From the NCBI GenBank assembly GCA_011052285.1, contig DRJH01000076.1:1-6137 (forward strand): DNA of 6,137 bases, read 5' to 3'. The notes beneath the pieces are model-generated. The model saw only the letters and a program-made list of their open reading frames with translations. It did not search any database and was not told the DNA's origin. Made by a program: the position numbers and the translations under genes. The stretch is from Gammaproteobacteria bacterium. GTDB taxonomy: Bacteria; Pseudomonadota; Gammaproteobacteria; Arenicellales; DRJH01. Of this stretch, positions 6,016-6,137 are shown piece by piece (position 1 is the stretch's first letter; every line of letters begins with the position of its first letter).

Positions 6016-6137
6016 AGGAGGCTGTCCGAGAATAGAGAACCAACCGCGGGCGGCACAGCTTGCATTTCAGAAAAACTCAGGGCTCACTCCCCTCAAGGCA
6101 ACAGAACGGTCGAACCCGTCGTTTGTCGTGCCGCCAG
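6016..6137. repeat. MITE-like repeat, copy 3, cut by the window edge
   Basis: The first 29 bases, starting AGGAGGCTGTCCGAGAATAG, match the left ends of copies 1 and 2 (GGAG-CTGT-CGAGAATAG...GAACC-ACCG). Beyond about 6056 the similarity is weak: a CAGAAAAA...CCTCAA-GCA pattern can be aligned to copy 1. No right end is seen before 6137. No gene is visible in 5825-6137 on either strand. Confidence 0.5.

Overview
This window is one stretch of bacterial chromosome in which every convincing gene lies on the minus strand. Read in the direction of transcription, from high to low coordinates, it holds dctP (periplasmic solute-binding protein), dctQ and dctM (small and large membrane subunits of a TRAP transporter), a universal stress protein (USP), and a fused NuoE-NuoF-type NAD-linked flavoprotein. 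The DctP sequence resembles C4-dicarboxylate binding proteins of Gammaproteobacteria, and the flavoprotein resembles beta subunits of soluble NAD-dependent formate dehydrogenases. A Gram-negative proteobacterium, probably a gammaproteobacterium with mixed organic and C1/redox metabolism, is the best guess. Nothing fixes the genus.

Layout. Bases 1-105 are non-coding and hold a long imperfect inverted repeat. Bases 106-1779 encode the NuoE/NuoF fusion (GTG start, strong ribosome binding site). A 60-base gap with a small hairpin separates it from the USP gene (1840-2331), which follows dctM (2373-3773) by 41 bases. dctM and dctQ overlap by four bases (ATGA), so they are translationally coupled. 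Bases 4397-4837 are a 441-base non-coding stretch between dctQ and dctP. It contains a C9 tract, a short palindrome, a possible extended -10 promoter, and two adjacent copies of a diverged element of about 160 bp with inverted terminal repeats. dctP (4838-5824) has a clear signal peptide. Its leader of about 155 nt contains mutually exclusive hairpins downstream of a good sigma70-type promoter candidate (5986-6013). A third copy of the repeat end begins at 6016 and runs off the window.

How the genes work together. DctP would capture a dicarboxylate-like substrate in the periplasm and deliver it to the DctQM permease, which is driven by an ion gradient. A USP beside a TRAP transporter recalls TeaD, which sits next to the TeaABC ectoine TRAP system of Halomonas, so the USP may modulate transport (inference). 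The flavoprotein would pass electrons between NAD and a catalytic partner, most likely a molybdenum or tungsten formate dehydrogenase alpha subunit. That partner is not in the window.

The genes themselves are of known families. The most noteworthy material is non-coding: the repeat elements that bracket dctP and separate it from dctQM, the dctP leader structure, and the C9 tract just upstream of the dctQ ribosome binding site.
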